The notes under the pieces were generated by a model, which did not search any database, had not been told where the DNA came from, and saw only the letters and a program-made list of their open reading frames with translations. 20,710 bases of DNA. Source: a virus. The position numbers were made by a program, and so were the translations under genes. Location of the stretch: positions 1-20,710 of IMG/VR virus record IMGVR_UViG_3300025138_007091, one strand, 5' to 3'. Positions within the stretch are counted from its first letter, which is position 1, and each line of letters begins with the position of its first letter. Of this stretch, positions 1-8,063 are shown piece by piece.

Positions 1-711
1 ACTACTGGAACTTTAGATGGAACTGAAACACACAAATTAGTCTTGGAAGGATTGTTTGGAAGGGTAATCAAAGTCACAACAACAAAAAAATTACAAGACG
101 ATTCAACACTTGCCCCATTAGAAATATACTTGTTAAAATTAAAATATTCAGAAGATGATTGCTTCCAGAATATAGGTAATACCTATGCTCAAGAAATTAA
201 TTTTATTGTTTTGAATGAACAAAGAAACAAATTTATTCGTAATTTATCTTTAAGTATGGATGGAAATACTTTAGTATTATTTCAATTTGTAGAAAAACAT
301 GGTAAGGTGTTGTATGATCTAATTTGTAATAAGAAAGAAGATAAAAGAAAAGTATTTTTTGTTTCAGGTGCTACAGAAGCATCTGATAGAGAAGCAATTA
401 GAAAAATTGTAGAAAGTCAAAAGGACGCAATCATTGTCGCATCTTTAGGAACCTTTAGTACAGGTATAAATATTAGGAACTTACATAATATAGTATTTGC
501 ATCACCAAGCAAATCTCAAATTAGAGTTTTACAAAGCGTTGGAAGAGGATTGAGAAAAAGTGATAACGGAAAGATTACAAAATTATATGATCTGATTGAT
601 GATTTACAGCATAAGAAAAAAATAAATTATGCGTTGCTTCACGGAGAAGAACGATTAAAGATTTACAAAAAAGAACAGTTCAACTTTAAAAAATACGAGG
701 TCAAGTTATGA
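1..711 (+). CDS. uvsW: UvsW-type DNA/RNA helicase, 3' part (5' end outside window)
   Basis: The frame is open from base 1, so this is the C-terminal 236 residues of a longer gene. UvsW is a superfamily 2 helicase that unwinds recombination intermediates and R-loops and drives the switch from origin- to recombination-dependent replication in T4. The first residues (TGTLDGTETHKLVLEGLFG) match the UvsW segment after helicase motif III. Further on, a GTFSTGINIRNLHNIVF block is motif V, and QSVGRGLRKSDNG is motif VI with its arginine finger. An internal TTG at 43 is not a real start. The stop overlaps the next gene by ATGA at 708-711. Identification rests on motif order and on recombination/replication neighbours. 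Confidence 0.9.
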   Translation, partial: TTGTLDGTETHKLVLEGLFGRVIKVTTTKKLQDDSTLAPLEIYLLKLKYSEDDCFQNIGNTYAQEINFIVLNEQRNKFIRNLSLSMDGNTLVLFQFVEKHGKVLYDLICNKKEDKRKVFFVSGATEASDREAIRKIVESQKDAIIVASLGTFSTGINIRNLHNIVFASPSKSQIRVLQSVGRGLRKSDNGKITKLYDLIDDLQHKKKINYALLHGEERLKIYKKEQFNFKKYEVKL

Positions 712-1133
712 GTAAAGAAGATATAAAACAAATAAAAATGTCATCTGGTGATGAAATCTTATGCGAGATCATGGATATTAATGATGAAGAACTTATAATA
801 AGACATGCTCTTCAAATTTGCAAAGTAGATGTTGATGCAACAAGAACTTATGGAATGTTACGACCATGGATTTCATTTCAAGAAGAAACTGGAGAATTGA
901 TTTCATTAAATGATATGCACATCGTTGCAATCGCTATTCCAAGTAAAGATTTGTTGAAACAATTTTCAACTGCTATAGGAAGCAGTAAAATAGAAACACC
1001 ATCCGAAATATTTGATGTAGAAAATTGGATGGAACGATTGTATAATAAAAAAAGTAGTGAGAGTTCTGAATATAGTGAAATGCTTGATAGTGATGAAAAT
1101 ATCATTAACTTCCCTTCGGGATATAAGCATTAA
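708..1133 (+). CDS. Small Sm-like-fold phage protein, function unknown
   Basis: A protein of 141 residues whose ATG overlaps the uvsW stop (ATGA), so it is probably translationally coupled. The N-terminal 70 residues carry a pattern typical of small Sm-like beta-barrel phage proteins: a KMSSGDEILCEI strand pair, an acidic turn (DINDEELI), a HALQI segment and a RPWISF strand. The C-terminal third is rich in Ser, Glu and Asp and looks disordered. Sm-like folds usually bind RNA or act as oligomeric scaffolds, but nothing in the sequence fixes a role. The family call is from pattern memory only. The gene is followed by an eight-C run and a small hairpin. Confidence 0.6.
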   Translation: MSKEDIKQIKMSSGDEILCEIMDINDEELIIRHALQICKVDVDATRTYGMLRPWISFQEETGELISLNDMHIVAIAIPSKDLLKQFSTAIGSSKIETPSEIFDVENWMERLYNKKSSESSEYSEMLDSDENIINFPSGYKH

Positions 1134-1161
1134 CCCCCCCCAATAAAGGATACTCCTTATT
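1134..1161 (+). other. C8 run and bulged hairpin after the uvsW operon
   Basis: Eight consecutive C residues (1134-1141) directly follow the stop codon. Then comes a short hairpin: AAGGA (1146-1150), loop TAC, TCCTT (1154-1158), extended by AAT/ATT around a bulged A. No T tract follows, so it is not a classic intrinsic terminator. It may still be a weak transcript-end or processing signal. Confidence 0.35.
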
Positions 1162-1215
1162 ATACACCTAACTTATGATTCTGTCAACCCCTAAAATAAA
1201 ATAAAATAATTATGC

Positions 1216-1244
1216 TTTACATTACCGTCTATTTGTGGTAGAAT
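1216..1244 (+). promoter_or_regulatory. Sigma70-like promoter for gp55-gp47-gp46
   Basis: TTTACA (1216-1221), a 17-base spacer and TAGAAT (1239-1244), with TGG directly before the -10 as an extended -10. An A/T-rich stretch with repeated AAAAT units (about 1192-1210) lies just upstream and resembles an UP element. The promoter sits 27 bases before the gp55 start. Confidence 0.7.
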
Positions 1245-1256
1245 GGTAGAAATATT

Positions 1257-1262
1257 AAGGAG
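1257..1262 (+). promoter_or_regulatory. Ribosome binding site fixing the gp55 start
   Basis: AAGGAG ends 8 bases before ATG 1271. It overlaps the possible GTG start at 1262, so ATG 1271 is the start used. Confidence 0.7.
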
Positions 1263-1270
1263 TGAATTTA

Positions 1271-1864
1271 ATGCCAAAAGCAAAGTCTAAAAGTACGCAT
1301 TATGTAGATAACAAAGAATTTTCCGCGAAAATAGTAGAATATGTTAAAACTATAAATGAAGCGAGAGATAACGGCAAAGAATTACCTGTAGTTCCAAATT
1401 ATTTGGCACTATGTTTTTTAAAAATTGCTGAAAACCTTTCTCATAAATCAAATTTTATCAGATACACGTATCGTGAAGAAATGGTTATGGATGCTGTTGA
1501 GAATTGCTTAAAGGCAGTAGAGAATTATAATATTAATGCCGCGACCAGAAGTGGTAAACCAAACGCCTTTGCTTATTTCACTCAAATTATTTGGTATGCA
1601 TTTTTAAGAAGAATTGCCAAAGAAAAAAAACAACAAGATATTAAAGAAAAATATATGTCTCAATCTGGCATTGAATCATTTCTGGTAAGCGAAACTGGTG
1701 AAGCATCTACTGGTGTTGCGACACACTTTATTGACGTTCTTAAAGACCGAATTGATAAAGTAAAAGAGTATGATACTGAAATAAAAATATTTGGTAAGGC
1801 TGAAAAACAAATAAGAAAAAAAAGAACAGTTAATGTTGATTCTGATTTGAAAGACTTTTTATAA
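1271..1864 (+). CDS. 55: gp55-type late-transcription sigma factor
   Basis: gp55 is the minimal sigma-family protein that directs host RNA polymerase to TATAAATA late promoters, activated by the DNA-loaded sliding clamp. The protein has 197 residues (T4 gp55 has about 185). The signature block is FIRYTYREEMVMDAVENCL followed by NAFAYFTQIIWYAFLRRIAKEKKQQ, the sigma region 2-like -10 recognition helices. The C-terminus is basic and then ends DSDLKDFL, an acidic/hydrophobic tail of the kind that contacts the sliding clamp in T4. The stop and the next ATG share one base (TAATG). Two matching late promoters are present in this window at 7600 and 10181, which supports the role. Confidence 0.93.
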   Translation: MPKAKSKSTHYVDNKEFSAKIVEYVKTINEARDNGKELPVVPNYLALCFLKIAENLSHKSNFIRYTYREEMVMDAVENCLKAVENYNINAATRSGKPNAFAYFTQIIWYAFLRRIAKEKKQQDIKEKYMSQSGIESFLVSETGEASTGVATHFIDVLKDRIDKVKEYDTEIKIFGKAEKQIRKKRTVNVDSDLKDFL

Positions 1865-2934
1865 TGAAATTATTGATATTAAATGATACACATACAGGTA
1901 TAAGGAATGCCTCTGATATTTTTTTAGATAATGCTGCGAAGTTTTACAAAGAAATATTATTTCCATATTGCGAAACACATAATATCAAGCAGATATTGCA
2001 TTTGGGTGATTATTATGATCACCGAAAATTTATTAATTTTAAAGCACTAACTCACAATCGTAAGAGTTTTTTAAATCCTATGCGTGATCTTGGTATGACT
2101 ATGGATATCATTCCAGGTAATCACGATACTTACTTTAAGAATACAAATGATTTAAATTCATTGAAAGAATTATTAGGTCATTATATGAATGAAATTCATA
2201 TTATCATGAAACCTACAGTTATGAATTATGGCGGTCTTGACGTTGCGTTACTACCATGGATCACCAGTGAAAACTGTTCAGAATCTATGAATTTTGTTAA
2301 AAATTGCAAAGCATCATTCCTTGCTGGTCATTTAGAATTATCTGGTTTTGATATGATGAGGGGAGTCCAAAATCAACATGGAATGGATAAAGAGCAACAA
2401 GCGGCGTTCTCTAGGTTTGAGTTAGTTTTATCTGGTCATTATCATACCAAATCTCAAAAAGATAACATTATGTATCTAGGAACACAGATGGAATTTTTCT
2501 GGTCAGATGCACATGATCCAAAACATTTTCACGTTTTAGATACTGAGACTCGTGAAGTAGAAGCAATCATTAACCCTTTCACATTATTTGAAAAGATAAC
2601 ATATGATGATACAAAAATGGACTACAGTAATTATAATGTAGACCATTTAGATAATAAATTTGTAAAATTAGTTGTGATTAATAAATCTAATTCATTGACA
2701 TTTGACAAATTATGTGATAAAATTACAAATAAGAAAATACACGAATTAAAAATTGCTGAGAATTTTGACGAATTTATAGGTGAGAGAGTTGGTGATGAGG
2801 GTGTTTCTGTAGAGGATACCACTACTCTTCTTGATAGTTACATTGATAATGTTGACACTGAATTAGATAAGTCTAGAATTAAAATTGAAATGAGAAATTT
2901 ATTGACTGAAGCACAGGCACTTGAAATCGCATGA
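1864..2934 (+). CDS. 47: gp47 recombination nuclease subunit (Mre11-like)
   Basis: This is the nuclease subunit of the gp46/gp47 complex, which resects DNA ends for recombination-dependent replication and host DNA breakdown. The calcineurin-type phosphoesterase metal ligands are in order: D8 and H10 (NDTHTG), GDYYD near 48-52, GNHD 85-88, GH at 155-156 and GHYH 191-194. The length is 356 residues (T4 gp47 has about 339). It starts one base inside the gp55 stop and overlaps gp46 by ATGA, so the partners are translationally coupled. The C-terminal 120 residues are acidic and would hold the partner-binding part. Confidence 0.95.
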   Translation: MKLLILNDTHTGIRNASDIFLDNAAKFYKEILFPYCETHNIKQILHLGDYYDHRKFINFKALTHNRKSFLNPMRDLGMTMDIIPGNHDTYFKNTNDLNSLKELLGHYMNEIHIIMKPTVMNYGGLDVALLPWITSENCSESMNFVKNCKASFLAGHLELSGFDMMRGVQNQHGMDKEQQAAFSRFELVLSGHYHTKSQKDNIMYLGTQMEFFWSDAHDPKHFHVLDTETREVEAIINPFTLFEKITYDDTKMDYSNYNVDHLDNKFVKLVVINKSNSLTFDKLCDKITNKKIHELKIAENFDEFIGERVGDEGVSVEDTTTLLDSYIDNVDTELDKSRIKIEMRNLLTEAQALEIA

Positions 2935-4646
2935 TAATATTTAAATCATTGAAGTATAAAAATTTCCTATCAACTGGAAATAGTTGGACTGAAATAAAAT
3001 TAAATAATTCTAAATCCACTCTCATTGTAGGATCAAATGGGGCAGGTAAATCAACTATGTTGGATGCCGTATCATTTGGGTTATTTGGTAAACCTCATCG
3101 TGGAATAAATAAACCTCAATTAGTTAATACAATTAATAATAAAGATTGTGTAGTTGAAGTTGAATTTTCAATAGGAAGTAAAGACTTTAAAATTGTTCGT
3201 GGAATAAAACCAAATATTTTTGAGATTTGGACAAATGGTAATATGATTGATCAATCATCTCATGCTAAAGAGTATCAAAAAATATTAGAACAAAATATTT
3301 TAAAATTAAACCACAAATCTTTCCATCAGATTGTAGTATTAGGTAGCAGTTCTTTTATTCCATTTATGCAACTGCCAGCGCAACACCGCAGGGATGTTAT
3401 TGAAGACTTATTGGATATTAACGTTTTTTCTAAAATGAATAGTATTCTAAAAGATAAAACTTCTGTATTGCGTGATAATTTAAAAGAAGTAAAATATAAT
3501 ATAGATACTACCGAAACTCAGATAAAAACTCAAAAGAAATATATTAATGACATAACCACATTAAATGACGATTTTATAGAGAAAAGAAATACTGATATAT
3601 CTAATCTAATTTCTGAGCGCGAAGGCTTGGAAAATGATAATAAAATATGTCAAAAGTTTATAGATGAAAATCAGAAAACTATGCAAGAGGAATTAGATCG
3701 TGCGAATGATAAGAAGCAAGCGTTGCTACAGTACCAAGCACAATTCCAAACAAAAATCAAGACCTTGGTTAAAGCAGCGAAATTCTATGAGAAAAACGAA
3801 ACTTGTCCAACTTGTACCCAAAATATTGACGAAAGTGTTAGATCAGAGAACCTTAAATCATCAAAATCTAAAGCAAAAGAATTTCAAAAAGCTATGGATC
3901 ATGGACTTGAAGAGTCGGTTGCTGTGGAACAGATTATTGAACGGTACACTAAGTTGGCAGAGGAGATTAGACAACAAATGTCAAATATATCTTCTAACAA
4001 TAACGCTATCACACGGTTCCAAAGACAAGTACAATCTTATCAAGATGAACTAACTACACTTGCTAGTCAAACTGGAGATTTGTCAAAGGCTAACGTAGAG
4101 TTAAAAGGCTTAGAAGAAAAGAAGGAAACTTTTAATAATGAAAGGTATGAGTTAAATGAATCTCATACCTATAATACTGTCATAGGTGAAATGCTTAAAG
4201 ATACTGGAATTAAGACTAAGGTTATCAAACAATACTTACCTGTCATTAATAATTTGGTCAACAAATATTTACAGACCTTAGATTTTTTTGTACATTTTGA
4301 TTTAGATGAATCCTTTCAAGAGACTATTCGCTCAAGGCATAGAGATGCTTTTTCATACGAATCTTTCAGTGAAGGTGAAAAACAACGCATTGATTTGGCA
4401 CTTCTGTTTACTTGGAGAATGGTCGCTAAGATGAAAAATTCAGTCTCTACTAATCTTCTGATTTTAGATGAAACCTTTGATTCATCGTTGGATCATGACG
4501 GTGTTGACAATCTCATAAAAATATTGTATACTCTTGGAGATGATACTAATGTGTTCGTGATTTCCCATAAAGGAGAAATTCTTGATGGTAAGTTTGAAAA
4601 TAGGTTAGAATTTTACAAGGAAAAAAACTTTAGCAAGCTGAAATAA
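2931..4646 (+). CDS. 46: gp46 recombination nuclease subunit (Rad50-like ATPase)
   Basis: This is an SMC/Rad50-type ATPase that works with gp47. Walker A is at 34-41 (GSNGAGKS), followed by the Q-loop region. Long charged coiled-coil segments run from about 170 to 410, broken by a zinc-hook C292-P-T-C295. The ABC signature FSEGEKQR is near 479-486 (S480), and Walker B ILDETFD includes D513 and E514. The length is 571 residues (T4 gp46 has 560). The start overlaps the gp47 stop. A promoter for gp45 follows immediately, so this gene closes its operon. Confidence 0.96.
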   Translation: MIIFKSLKYKNFLSTGNSWTEIKLNNSKSTLIVGSNGAGKSTMLDAVSFGLFGKPHRGINKPQLVNTINNKDCVVEVEFSIGSKDFKIVRGIKPNIFEIWTNGNMIDQSSHAKEYQKILEQNILKLNHKSFHQIVVLGSSSFIPFMQLPAQHRRDVIEDLLDINVFSKMNSILKDKTSVLRDNLKEVKYNIDTTETQIKTQKKYINDITTLNDDFIEKRNTDISNLISEREGLENDNKICQKFIDENQKTMQEELDRANDKKQALLQYQAQFQTKIKTLVKAAKFYEKNETCPTCTQNIDESVRSENLKSSKSKAKEFQKAMDHGLEESVAVEQIIERYTKLAEEIRQQMSNISSNNNAITRFQRQVQSYQDELTTLASQTGDLSKANVELKGLEEKKETFNNERYELNESHTYNTVIGEMLKDTGIKTKVIKQYLPVINNLVNKYLQTLDFFVHFDLDESFQETIRSRHRDAFSYESFSEGEKQRIDLALLFTWRMVAKMKNSVSTNLLILDETFDSSLDHDGVDNLIKILYTLGDDTNVFVISHKGEILDGKFENRLEFYKEKNFSKLK

Positions 4647-4651
4647 TAAAC

Positions 4652-4680
4652 TTGACTACATTATGATTATGTGGTATAAT
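4652..4680 (+). promoter_or_regulatory. Strong sigma70-like promoter for the gp45 operon
   Basis: TTGACT (4652-4657), a 17-base spacer and a perfect TATAAT (4675-4680), preceded by TGG as an extended -10. It lies 31 bases before the gp45 ATG. A GGAGA ribosome site at 4699-4703 supports that start. Confidence 0.85.
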
Positions 4681-4711
4681 TATAAAAATTAAACAAATGG
4701 AGACTTAAATT

Positions 4712-5398
4712 ATGAGAGAAGTGATTAGCGATTCTACAATTCAGATTTTGAAGAATTTTGCTTCAATTAATAGTAATATTGTTATTGATGAAGGTAGCAG
4801 TATTAGGACAATTTCTGAAGCGAAGAATATTTTGGCTACATCAGTAGTTGAACAAACATTTCCCGAAAGGTTTGGTATTTACGACTTAAATGAATTTCTT
4901 GGAGTTCTTGGATTAGTTGATACTCCAGTGTTGGATTTTCATGGTGATTATGTGACTATTGGAGATTCTACTGGTAGATCAAATATCAAGTATTTTTTCT
5001 CTGATCCAGACATGCTGACAACATCTACAAAAGATGTAAAGATGCCAGAAGGTGATGTTAAATTTCGCCTAGATATGGATACATTAAATAAACTAAAACG
5101 AGCGGCATCAGCACTAGGCCACTCAGAATTGATCATTGAATCTAGTGAAAATGCTGGTCTTGCGAAATTGACGGTAACGACAACTGATAATTCTACAGCG
5201 AATACCTTTTCTATTGATATTCCTGTTGAAGAAAACTCAAGTAGTTATAAGTTTGTGTATAACATTAACAACTTGAAAATTTTAACTGGTAATTATGATG
5301 TGGAGATTTCATCAAAATTGATTTCAAAATTGACTAATGCTGAAACTAAATTGCAATACTGGATTGCACTTGAAAAAACATCTACTTATGGAGAGTAA
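4712..5398 (+). CDS. 45: gp45 DNA polymerase sliding clamp
   Basis: This trimeric clamp tethers gp43 and activates gp55-dependent late transcription. The length is 228 residues, the same as T4 gp45. Features aligning with the family are an N-terminal LKNFASINSNIVID strand, the FGIYDLNEFLGVLGL segment, the KFVYNINNLKILTGNYDVEIS block and the terminal LQYWIALEKTST strand. It has a dedicated strong promoter, as expected for a clamp needed in quantity. It is followed 6 bases later by a small unknown gene and then by the clamp-loader ATPase. Confidence 0.95.
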   Translation: MREVISDSTIQILKNFASINSNIVIDEGSSIRTISEAKNILATSVVEQTFPERFGIYDLNEFLGVLGLVDTPVLDFHGDYVTIGDSTGRSNIKYFFSDPDMLTTSTKDVKMPEGDVKFRLDMDTLNKLKRAASALGHSELIIESSENAGLAKLTVTTTDNSTANTFSIDIPVEENSSSYKFVYNINNLKILTGNYDVEISSKLISKLTNAETKLQYWIALEKTSTYGE

Positions 5399-5404
5399 TT
5401 AAAA

Positions 5405-5623
5405 ATGGCTGACGATAAAAATAAAAAAGTTGAAGATTCACATAAAAAAGCATATGATCTTATGAATCAAATCTCTCGCAGCGCGATTGCAGTAATTGAT
5501 ACCGTAACTCAGCGAGGTGGTTTTCGTGGTGAAGAACTATCAACGATTGGGCAGTTGAGAGATCAGTGTACTCAAGGTGTGCAGATTGTTGAAAACTATA
5601 AGCAAGAGCAAGCAGAAGAATAG
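5405..5623 (+). CDS. Unknown 72-residue helical protein between clamp and loader
   Basis: I do not recognise this protein. It is highly charged and predicted helical: Lys-rich N-terminus (DDKNKKVEDSHKKAYDLM), a middle with ISRSAIAVIDTVTQRGGFRGEEL, and an acidic Gln/Glu-rich C-terminus. It has no Cys, membrane segment or signal peptide. It starts 6 bases after gp45 and ends 23 bases before gp44, so it is co-transcribed with the clamp apparatus. In T4 the small RNA polymerase-binding protein RpbA lies next to gp45. A similar accessory role is possible by position only, as I see no sequence match. Confidence 0.75.
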   Translation: MADDKNKKVEDSHKKAYDLMNQISRSAIAVIDTVTQRGGFRGEELSTIGQLRDQCTQGVQIVENYKQEQAEE

Positions 5624-5646
5624 ATATTAAAGGATAGATTTATATA

Positions 5647-6612
5647 ATGAATACTCAGAGTGACTTCTGTAATACAAATGAATTTCTGTGGGTGGAGAAG
5701 TACCGCCCACAGAAAATTGAAAGAACTATCCTACCAAAAGAACTAAAGGAAAATCTACAAAAAATCGTTGAGACCGCCGAAATTCCTAACATGCTATTTA
5801 CTGGAACCGCTGGTCTCGGCAAAACAACAGTCGCCAAAGCATTATGTAATACACTAGGTTTGGATTACATAATAATTAATGGTTCTGAAGATGGTAATAT
5901 TGATACCTTGCGTGGCAAGATCAAACAATTTGCTTCTACTGTGTCACTGCAAGGTGGTTATAAGGTTGTGATCTTAGATGAGGCAGACTACCTCAATCCA
6001 CAATCAACTCAACCTGCTTTGCGTGGATTTATAGAAGAATTTAGCAACAATTGTCGCTTTATAATGACATGCAATTTTAAGAATAGAATTATTGAACCTT
6101 TACATTCCAGATGTGGTGTATATGAGTTTAATACGACTAAAAAAGAAATGGCTGGTCTTTGTGGGGATTTTCTTAAACACGCTAGAAATATTCTTGAACA
6201 AGAGAATGTAAAATTTGAAGATCAAGACCTTGTTAATATTATTATGAAACATGCTCCTGATTGGAGAAGGGTTTTAAATGAGACACAAAGACGATCTGTG
6301 GGTGGTATTCTTAGTGCTAATAGTTCTAATAATACTGGTATTAATGAAATTGACTCTCTCTTAAAGTTCATCAAAGACAAAGACTTTAAAAAAATGCGTT
6401 CTTGGGTAGTAAACAATATTGATACAGATAGTTCTGCTATTTTTAGGGGAATTTATGATAAAATGTCAAGTCATATCAAACCACACGCTATCCCTCAAGT
6501 TGTGTTAATTCTCGCAGAATATCAATATAAAAATGCTTTTGTTGCTGATTTAGAAATCAATACAGTTGCATGTTTAACTGAAATAATGGCAAATGTGGAG
6601 TTCATAGAATGA
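5647..6612 (+). CDS. 44: gp44 clamp-loader large subunit (AAA+ ATPase)
   Basis: This AAA+ ATPase, in a 4:1 complex with gp62 in T4, opens and loads the gp45 clamp on primer-template DNA. The N-terminal WVEKYRPQ is typical. Walker A GTAGLGKT is at 53-60, Walker B ILDEAD at 109-114, and the SRC motif with the arginine finger at 154-156 (HSRCGVYEF). The length is 321 residues (T4 gp44 has 319). An AAAGGA ribosome site (5629-5634) lies 12 bases upstream, slightly far. The stop overlaps the exonuclease start (ATGA). The expected partner gene 62 lies one gene further on. Confidence 0.95.
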   Translation: MNTQSDFCNTNEFLWVEKYRPQKIERTILPKELKENLQKIVETAEIPNMLFTGTAGLGKTTVAKALCNTLGLDYIIINGSEDGNIDTLRGKIKQFASTVSLQGGYKVVILDEADYLNPQSTQPALRGFIEEFSNNCRFIMTCNFKNRIIEPLHSRCGVYEFNTTKKEMAGLCGDFLKHARNILEQENVKFEDQDLVNIIMKHAPDWRRVLNETQRRSVGGILSANSSNNTGINEIDSLLKFIKDKDFKKMRSWVVNNIDTDSSAIFRGIYDKMSSHIKPHAIPQVVLILAEYQYKNAFVADLEINTVACLTEIMANVEFIE

Positions 6613-7220
6613 GTGTTGCTTATGAAGGATTAAATGATTGTGTGATATATGACTTTGAAACACTTTCTGTTGATGTAAACAGAGGTGTTGTATTATCTTT
6701 AGGTCTGCTTACTTTCTCTAGGGCGAGATTTACAAATAATTCATACAGTTATGAAGAACTTTTAGATAGTAGTGTTGGTATTAAATATGATGTTAAAAAA
6801 CAAGTGGAAGTTTATGATCGTAAGATTTCAAAATCTACGCTTGATTGGTGGAATAAACAGCCCAAAGAAACAACAGCATCAGTGATGGTTCCATCAGAAG
6901 ATGATAAAGATATTAGTGAAACCTATAATTTTTTTGTGAAGAATGTAAATATCAATAACCTAAAAACTGTGTTTTCTCGCGGAAATACCTTTGATATTCC
7001 TTTCTTTGAAGGTATCTTAAATGATACTGGTAAAAAAGTTCCTTATCCATTTTGGATGGTTCGCGATACAAGGTCATTTCTTGATGGTTTGCTTTGGGGT
7101 TCTGATGTTAAGAATGATTATATTCCAGAAGGATGTGCAGAAAAGTTTTTTAAACATGATGCGCGGCATGATTGTGTAATGGATGTAATGCGTATGCAAA
7201 CAGTGATACAAAACCTATGA
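6609..7220 (+). CDS. dexA: DexA-like 3'-5' exonuclease (DEDD family)
   Basis: An RNase-H-fold 3'-5' exonuclease of 203 residues (T4 DexA has 227). The catalytic DxE is in IYDFETLS near residues 14-17. KISKSTLDWWNKQPKE matches the DexA WW block, SRGNTFDIPFFEG carries the second acidic motif, and HDARHDCVMDVMRM the final His/Asp motif. T4 DexA degrades single-stranded DNA and is non-essential. Here the gene sits between gp44 and gp62 with ATGA overlaps on both sides, unlike T4 where 44 and 62 are adjacent. It might act as an extra proofreading or end-trimming activity for the replisome; that is inference from position. Confidence 0.85.
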   Translation: MSVAYEGLNDCVIYDFETLSVDVNRGVVLSLGLLTFSRARFTNNSYSYEELLDSSVGIKYDVKKQVEVYDRKISKSTLDWWNKQPKETTASVMVPSEDDKDISETYNFFVKNVNINNLKTVFSRGNTFDIPFFEGILNDTGKKVPYPFWMVRDTRSFLDGLLWGSDVKNDYIPEGCAEKFFKHDARHDCVMDVMRMQTVIQNL

Positions 7221-7594
7221 ACCACTTTGATTATTTAAACTCAATCAACCATAATAAAGACGATATTATGGTTGATGATATCACTGAGAAAGCATATAAA
7301 TCATACTACATTAATAGATCATTATCCTATTTTAATGACACTATTCTTGCTGCAAATGAGATGAATAGGCATCATCATATTGACGATAGATTACAATATG
7401 ATTTTATGCGTAATATTGTTAGGAAACGAAAAAGGTTTTCTAAATGGACTAAGGCTGATAAAATGGATGCTCTAGATTCAATTAAGGAGTATTATGGATA
7501 CTCAAATCAAAGAGCAAGAGAAGTTCTAAAATTGATACCCAAAGAGCATTTAGATCATATTAGATTTAAGTTGCGTAAGGGCGGTAAAAATTAA
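7217..7594 (+). CDS. 62: gp62 clamp-loader small subunit
   Basis: This is the small subunit that completes the clamp loader with gp44. The likely start is ATG 7217, overlapping the exonuclease stop, and it gives 125 residues beginning MNHFDYLNSINHNKDD. A longer frame from 7172 lies inside the exonuclease and lacks support. The diagnostic block is YYINRSLSYFNDTILAANEMNRHHHID, then LQYDFMRNIVRKRKRFSKW and IKEYYGYSNQRAREVL, matching the short gp62 of marine T4-like phages rather than the 187-residue T4 protein. Confidence 0.88.
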   Translation: MNHFDYLNSINHNKDDIMVDDITEKAYKSYYINRSLSYFNDTILAANEMNRHHHIDDRLQYDFMRNIVRKRKRFSKWTKADKMDALDSIKEYYGYSNQRAREVLKLIPKEHLDHIRFKLRKGGKN

Positions 7595-7599
7595 AATTA

Positions 7600-7607
7600 T
7601 ATAAATA
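7600..7607 (+). promoter_or_regulatory. T4-type late promoter before regA
   Basis: TATAAATA in a 54-base intergenic gap. The longer stretch TATAAATACCATT matches the extended T4 late consensus TATAAATACTATT at 12 of 13 positions. Late promoters need only this -10 element and are read by gp55, which is encoded at 1271. It would drive regA and the co-directional genes with capsid-targeting leaders downstream. Confidence 0.8.
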
Positions 7608-7648
7608 CCATTGTCATTAATGAATATAACAAAAAAAGTGAGTTGACA

Positions 7649-8062
7649 ATGAATGAAGAAACAAATATAGTAAATTGGTCACCAACTGATATGTTGGAGA
7701 TAACTTTAAATGAACCTGATGATTTCTTAAAAGTAAGAGAAACATTAACACGAATTGGTGTATCAAGTAGGAAAGAAAATAAACTATTTCAATCTTGTCA
7801 TATCCTTCATAAACAAGGTAGATACTTTATAGTCCATTTTAAAGAGTTGTTTTTGCTAGATGGCAAAAAATCAAACTTAGAAGAAAGTGACATAGGCCGT
7901 AGAAATACTATCGCTACACTTATGTCTGATTGGGGTCTAGTCTCCATACAAAATGAATCAGTTGCTAAAAATTTAGCACCTCTGCGACAGATTAAGATTA
8001 TTCCTTTTAAAGAAAAAAGTAATTGGGAATTATGCCCCAAATATAATATAGGAAGAAAATAA
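7649..8062 (+). CDS. regA: RegA translational repressor
   Basis: RegA binds ribosome-binding regions of early phage mRNAs and represses their translation, including those of replication genes. MLEITLNEPDDFLKVRETLTRIGVSS, then LFQSCHILHKQGRYFIVHFKELFLLDGK and the terminal WELCPKYNIGRK closely follow T4 RegA. The chosen ATG 7649 gives 137 residues. T4 RegA (122 residues) begins at the equivalent of the internal methionine at 7691, but no ribosome site precedes that codon here. A TTG at 7643 is also possible. A one-base gap separates the stop from the next ATG at 8064. Confidence 0.92.
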   Translation: MNEETNIVNWSPTDMLEITLNEPDDFLKVRETLTRIGVSSRKENKLFQSCHILHKQGRYFIVHFKELFLLDGKKSNLEESDIGRRNTIATLMSDWGLVSIQNESVAKNLAPLRQIKIIPFKEKSNWELCPKYNIGRK

Positions 8063-8063
8063 A

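Noticed and set aside
465-472. TATAAATA late-promoter match
   Set aside because: It lies inside uvsW coding sequence in a conserved motif (GINIRN), more than 230 bases from the next start, and is likely chance in AT-rich DNA.
1212-1219. ATGCTTTA resembling a T4 MotA box
   Set aside because: It is about 19 bases from the -10, not the 12-14 expected for T4 middle promoters, and it overlaps a good -35.
3700-4053. 117-residue + strand frame inside gp46
   Set aside because: It is a shadow of the Rad50-like coiled coil in another frame, with no ribosome site and a composition of Lys/Gln/Leu typical of a shifted frame.
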